In this document: piece after piece, positions 61,561 through 64,000 of the stretch
Position numbering within the stretch: position 1 is the stretch's first letter
How the letters are laid out: every line of letters starts with the position of its first letter
Source of the DNA: Tepidiforma thermophila
Lineage (GTDB): Bacteria > Chloroflexota > Dehalococcoidia > Tepidiformales > Tepidiformaceae
NCBI RefSeq assembly: GCF_002563855.1
Contig: NZ_PDJQ01000001.1
Coordinates: 2,046,001 to 2,110,000, forward strand
Length of the DNA stretch: 64,000 nt
Reading direction: 5' to 3'
Program-made: the position numbers and the translations under genes
The notes under the pieces: model-generated
The model's database searches: none
The model's input: the letters and a program-made list of their open reading frames with translations, nothing else
Told to the model about the DNA's origin: nothing

Positions 61561-62475
61561 ATGCGTGTCGTCGTGATGGGGCAGGCTGCGTTCGGCGAGG
61601 CGGTCTTCCGGCGGCTGCGAGACGACGGGTTTGACGTCGTGGGCGCGAGCGCTCCGGGGCCGTCGGGCGGGCGGCACGATCCGCTCTGGGCTGCTGCTGA
61701 AGCGGCCGGGGTGCCGGTCGTCGAGACGCGGGCGCTGAAGGATTCCGCCGGGCAGGAGGCATGGGCCGCGCTCAAACCGGACCTCTGCGTGATGGCGTTC
61801 GTGACGGAGATCATCCCGCATGAGGTGCTCGAGCTTCCGCGGCTGGGGAGCATCCAGTACCACCCGAGCCTGCTCCCGCTGCACCGGGGCTCATCGGCGA
61901 TCAACTGGGCCATCATCTTCGGAAGGACGGAGACCGGGCTGACGATTTTCTGGCCGGACCGTGGCATCGACACGGGGCCGATCCTGCTCCAGCGGCGGTG
62001 CCCCATCGGTCCGGACGATACGGTGGGGTCGGTCTACTTCGAACGGCTTTTCCCGATGGGCGTGGAGGCGATGTCGGAGGCGGCACGGCTCGTACGCGAG
62101 GGGCGGGCGCCGCGCATCGAGCAGGACCACGCGAAAGCGACGTACGAGCCGCCCTGCAGGGACGAGCACGCCCAGATCCGCTGGTACGAGCCGGCCGACC
62201 GGGTGTATGCGCTCATCCGGGGCTGCAATCCCCAGCCGGGGGCGTGGACAACGGTGGAAGGCGGCCGGCTGCGGATCTTCGACTGCCGCCTGACGGGGGA
62301 GGAGGCCCCGGGCATGCCGGGCCGGGTTCTCCGGGTCGACGAGGGCACATTCGACGTGCGCCTGAACGGCGGAGTGCTGCGGGTCATGCGCGTGCAACCG
62401 GAGGGAGAGAAGAAAATTCCGGCCGGAGAGTGGGCGGCACAGGCCGGGATCGCGCCGGGCTACCGGTTCCGCTAG
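61561..62475 (+). CDS. Formyltransferase-family protein, 10-formyl-THF hydrolase-like
   Basis: This 304-residue protein matches the N-terminal hydrolase domain of 10-formyltetrahydrofolate dehydrogenase more than methionyl-tRNA formyltransferase: QYHPSLLPLHRGSSAINWAIIFG, then FWPDRGIDTGPILLQ (Asp of the His-Asp pair), and IRGCNPQPGAWTT. No aldehyde dehydrogenase domain follows. It may hydrolyse formyl-THF or transfer a formyl group to another acceptor. A GGGGAG lies 6 bp before the ATG. It converges on the peptidase gene with a 4-bp overlap. Confidence 0.75.
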   Translation: MRVVVMGQAAFGEAVFRRLRDDGFDVVGASAPGPSGGRHDPLWAAAEAAGVPVVETRALKDSAGQEAWAALKPDLCVMAFVTEIIPHEVLELPRLGSIQYHPSLLPLHRGSSAINWAIIFGRTETGLTIFWPDRGIDTGPILLQRRCPIGPDDTVGSVYFERLFPMGVEAMSEAARLVREGRAPRIEQDHAKATYEPPCRDEHAQIRWYEPADRVYALIRGCNPQPGAWTTVEGGRLRIFDCRLTGEEAPGMPGRVLRVDEGTFDVRLNGGVLRVMRVQPEGEKKIPAGEWAAQAGIAPGYRFR

Positions 62476-64000
62476 CGGGGCCGGAGTTCGCGCAGGAGGA
62501 ACTCGATGACGCGGCGCTCCTGGTACTCCAGGCCGCGCTGGTCGCGGGGCATGTGCCGCTCTTCGGGAAAGATGAGCAGGTCGTACTCCTTGCCGGCCTC
62601 CGTGAGGGCCACGATGAACCGCGCCGTGTGGCGGAAGTGCACGTTCTCGTCGGTCATGCCGTGGACGAGGAGAAGCCTGCCTTCGAGCCGGTGGGCATGG
62701 GTGATGGCTGAGCCGTCCCGGTAGCCCTCCGGGTTGGCGGCGGGAGTTCCCATGTACCGCTCGGTGTAGGCGGTGTCGTAGCCGTCCCAGTCGGTCACGG
62801 GTGCGCCGGCTACCCCGACGCGAAAGACGCCGGGCGCCTTGAGCATGGCCATGAGCGTCATGTAGCCGCCGTAGCTCCAGCCGTAGATGCCGACGCGGGA
62901 GGTGTCGAGGCCGCCGAGCCTCGCGAGATAGCGCACGCCCGCGACCTGGTCCTCGACCTCAACGGTACCCATCCGGCGGTGGATGTGGGCTTCGAAGGCA
63001 AGGCCGCGGCCGGCGCTGCCGCGGTTGTCGAGCTTGAAGACGGCGACGCCCTGCTGGACGAGGTACTGGATGCGGAGGTCGACGGTTAATGACCAGTCGT
63101 CGATAACGCGCTGGACGTGGGGGCCGCCGTAGACCGAGACCACCACCGGCACCGGCCCTTTGGCAGCCGGGGGGCGGTAGAGGGCGCCGTAGAGCAGGGT
63201 GCCGTCGTCTGCGGTGACCTCGTGGAACTCCGGGACGACGAGCCCGAGGCCGGCGGGGGTCAGCGCTTCGGGCCGGTGCACCTCGACGGTCCGGCCATTG
63301 CGGAGGTTGCGGGCGATGACGCGGGGCGGTTCGGTGCGGCTGCTCCATGCGTCAAGCAGCCACTCGCCGCCCGGCGCGAGGACGCCGGTGTGCCAGCCCG
63401 GTTCACCGGTGAGGCGCTCCATCGGATCTCCGGTCAGCGGCACGCGGTACAGGTGGCGTTCGAGCGGCGACGCCTCGGTCGCCGCGAAGTAGACGAAGCC
63501 GCCCTCCTCGTCGACGCCCAAGAAGGAGGAGACCATCCACGGCCCGGCTGTCAGGACCCGTTCGAGGGCGCCATCAGGTGAGCGGAGCTCGAGGTGACGG
63601 AAGCCCGAGCGCTCAGTCGACCATACGATGCGCCCGTCCTTGAGGAAGGTCGTTTCGCCGGCGAGGTTGATCCAGGGTTCCTGGTACTCGTCGATGAGCG
63701 TCCGGGGGGCGGCACCGCCTTCAAAGAGGAGGAGGCGCAGGCGGCGCTGGTCGCGGGAGAGGAGCTGCACCGCGAGGGCGCCATCGGGCCGCCAGCCGAC
63801 GCGGGCGATGTAGATGTCGCGGTCAGTTCCGAGGTCAAGCCAGGTCAGGGCGCCGGTGGCCACATCGATGACACCGAGATCGAGCAGGGCGTTGGCCTGG
63901 CCCGCGAACGGGTAGCGGTGGCGTTCGACGTCGATGCCGGGGCGGCCCTGGTGAACGATAGGGTACTCGGGGATGTGGCGGGAATCGGCGCGGATGAACG
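62472..64000 (-). CDS. S9 family (DPP IV-like) peptidase, N-terminus beyond the window
   Basis: This protein runs in frame to position 64000, so its true start lies beyond the window; a GTG at 63863 is internal. The C-terminal catalytic domain has the nucleophile motif GIYGWSYGGYMTLMAML, Asp in HGMTDENVHF and His in PEERHMPRD. The N-terminal part has beta-propeller strands (YPFAGQANALLDLGVID). The family cleaves dipeptides after proline. A signal peptide cannot be judged. Confidence 0.9.
   Translation of the reverse strand, partial: FIRADSRHIPEYPIVHQGRPGIDVERHRYPFAGQANALLDLGVIDVATGALTWLDLGTDRDIYIARVGWRPDGALAVQLLSRDQRRLRLLLFEGGAAPRTLIDEYQEPWINLAGETTFLKDGRIVWSTERSGFRHLELRSPDGALERVLTAGPWMVSSFLGVDEEGGFVYFAATEASPLERHLYRVPLTGDPMERLTGEPGWHTGVLAPGGEWLLDAWSSRTEPPRVIARNLRNGRTVEVHRPEALTPAGLGLVVPEFHEVTADDGTLLYGALYRPPAAKGPVPVVVSVYGGPHVQRVIDDWSLTVDLRIQYLVQQGVAVFKLDNRGSAGRGLAFEAHIHRRMGTVEVEDQVAGVRYLARLGGLDTSRVGIYGWSYGGYMTLMAMLKAPGVFRVGVAGAPVTDWDGYDTAYTERYMGTPAANPEGYRDGSAITHAHRLEGRLLLVHGMTDENVHFRHTARFIVALTEAGKEYDLLIFPEERHMPRDQRGLEYQERRVIEFLLRELRPR

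Overview
The window is a gene-dense, high-GC bacterial chromosome segment of about 64 kb. Gene content suggests a member of the Chloroflexota, possibly a thermophilic Dehalococcoidia/Tepidiforma-like lineage. The clues are a triple-tyrosine YYY/DUF2298 membrane protein next to an Agl23-type glycosyltransferase (families I associate with Chloroflexota and Archaea), a short EF-Ts, family III CoA-transferases and many GTG/TTG starts. This placement is inference from gene content, not a database result. No tRNA, rRNA, CRISPR array, insertion sequence or prophage gene was recognised.

Layout. 1-1.5 kb: complex I genes nuoA-nuoC-nuoD without nuoB. 1.5-4.9 kb: nnrE-like gene, queF, an acyl-CoA dehydrogenase and a divergent enoyl-CoA hydratase. 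5-7.7 kb: class I fumarase whose alpha and beta genes are separated by two acetyltransferase genes. 7.7-12.1 kb: mutS-mutL. 12.1-14.4 kb: nuoE-nuoF diaphorase pair. 14.4-24.1 kb: five genes on the minus strand, each overlapping the next by 4 bp, encoding membrane glycosyltransferases, a flippase-like protein and a flavin oxidoreductase. They follow the conserved rnc-smc-ftsY cluster (24.1-29.5 kb). 29.6-30.6 kb: a plus-strand operon of two C4HC3 zinc-finger proteins and a small membrane protein. 30.7-33.1 kb: a chemoreceptor, divergent from nadA (33.3-34.5 kb), which is preceded by two tandem 21-bp palindromes. 34.5-38.2 kb: Lon-N domain protein, RidA, a DinB-like protein, a gap with two short ORFs and a perfect inverted repeat, htpX and lemA. 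38.3-42 kb: two family III CoA-transferases and a nitronate monooxygenase. 42-46.5 kb: small membrane protein, lipoprotein, cyclophilin, murE, Nudix hydrolase and a small coiled protein. 46.5-53.5 kb: phosphotransferase and a histidine-biosynthesis cluster (birA-hisE-hisG-x-hisD-hisC-hisB) behind a leader ORF and terminator that look like an attenuator. 53.6-58 kb: the classical rpsB-tsf-pyrH-frr-uppS-cdsA run. 58-64 kb: epoxide-hydrolase-like protein, VTT-domain protein, degenerate GGDEF protein, acetyltransferase, a formyl-THF hydrolase-like protein and a truncated S9 peptidase.

How the genes work together. Most of the window is housekeeping: DNA repair, chromosome segregation, membrane targeting, translation, phospholipid and peptidoglycan precursors, His and NAD synthesis. 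Fatty-acid and CoA-ester catabolism fits the acyl-CoA dehydrogenase, hydratase and CoA-transferases. The least explained parts are the 14.4-24.1 kb envelope-glycan operon, the zinc-finger operon, the his-type leader, the nadA operators and the short-ORF gap at 36.1-36.7 kb.

Translation starts are unusual in places. Besides many GTG starts, lemA and uppS use TTG. Two genes (rpsB and the Lon-N protein) have an ideally spaced Shine-Dalgarno in front of an in-frame CTG rather than any ATG/GTG.
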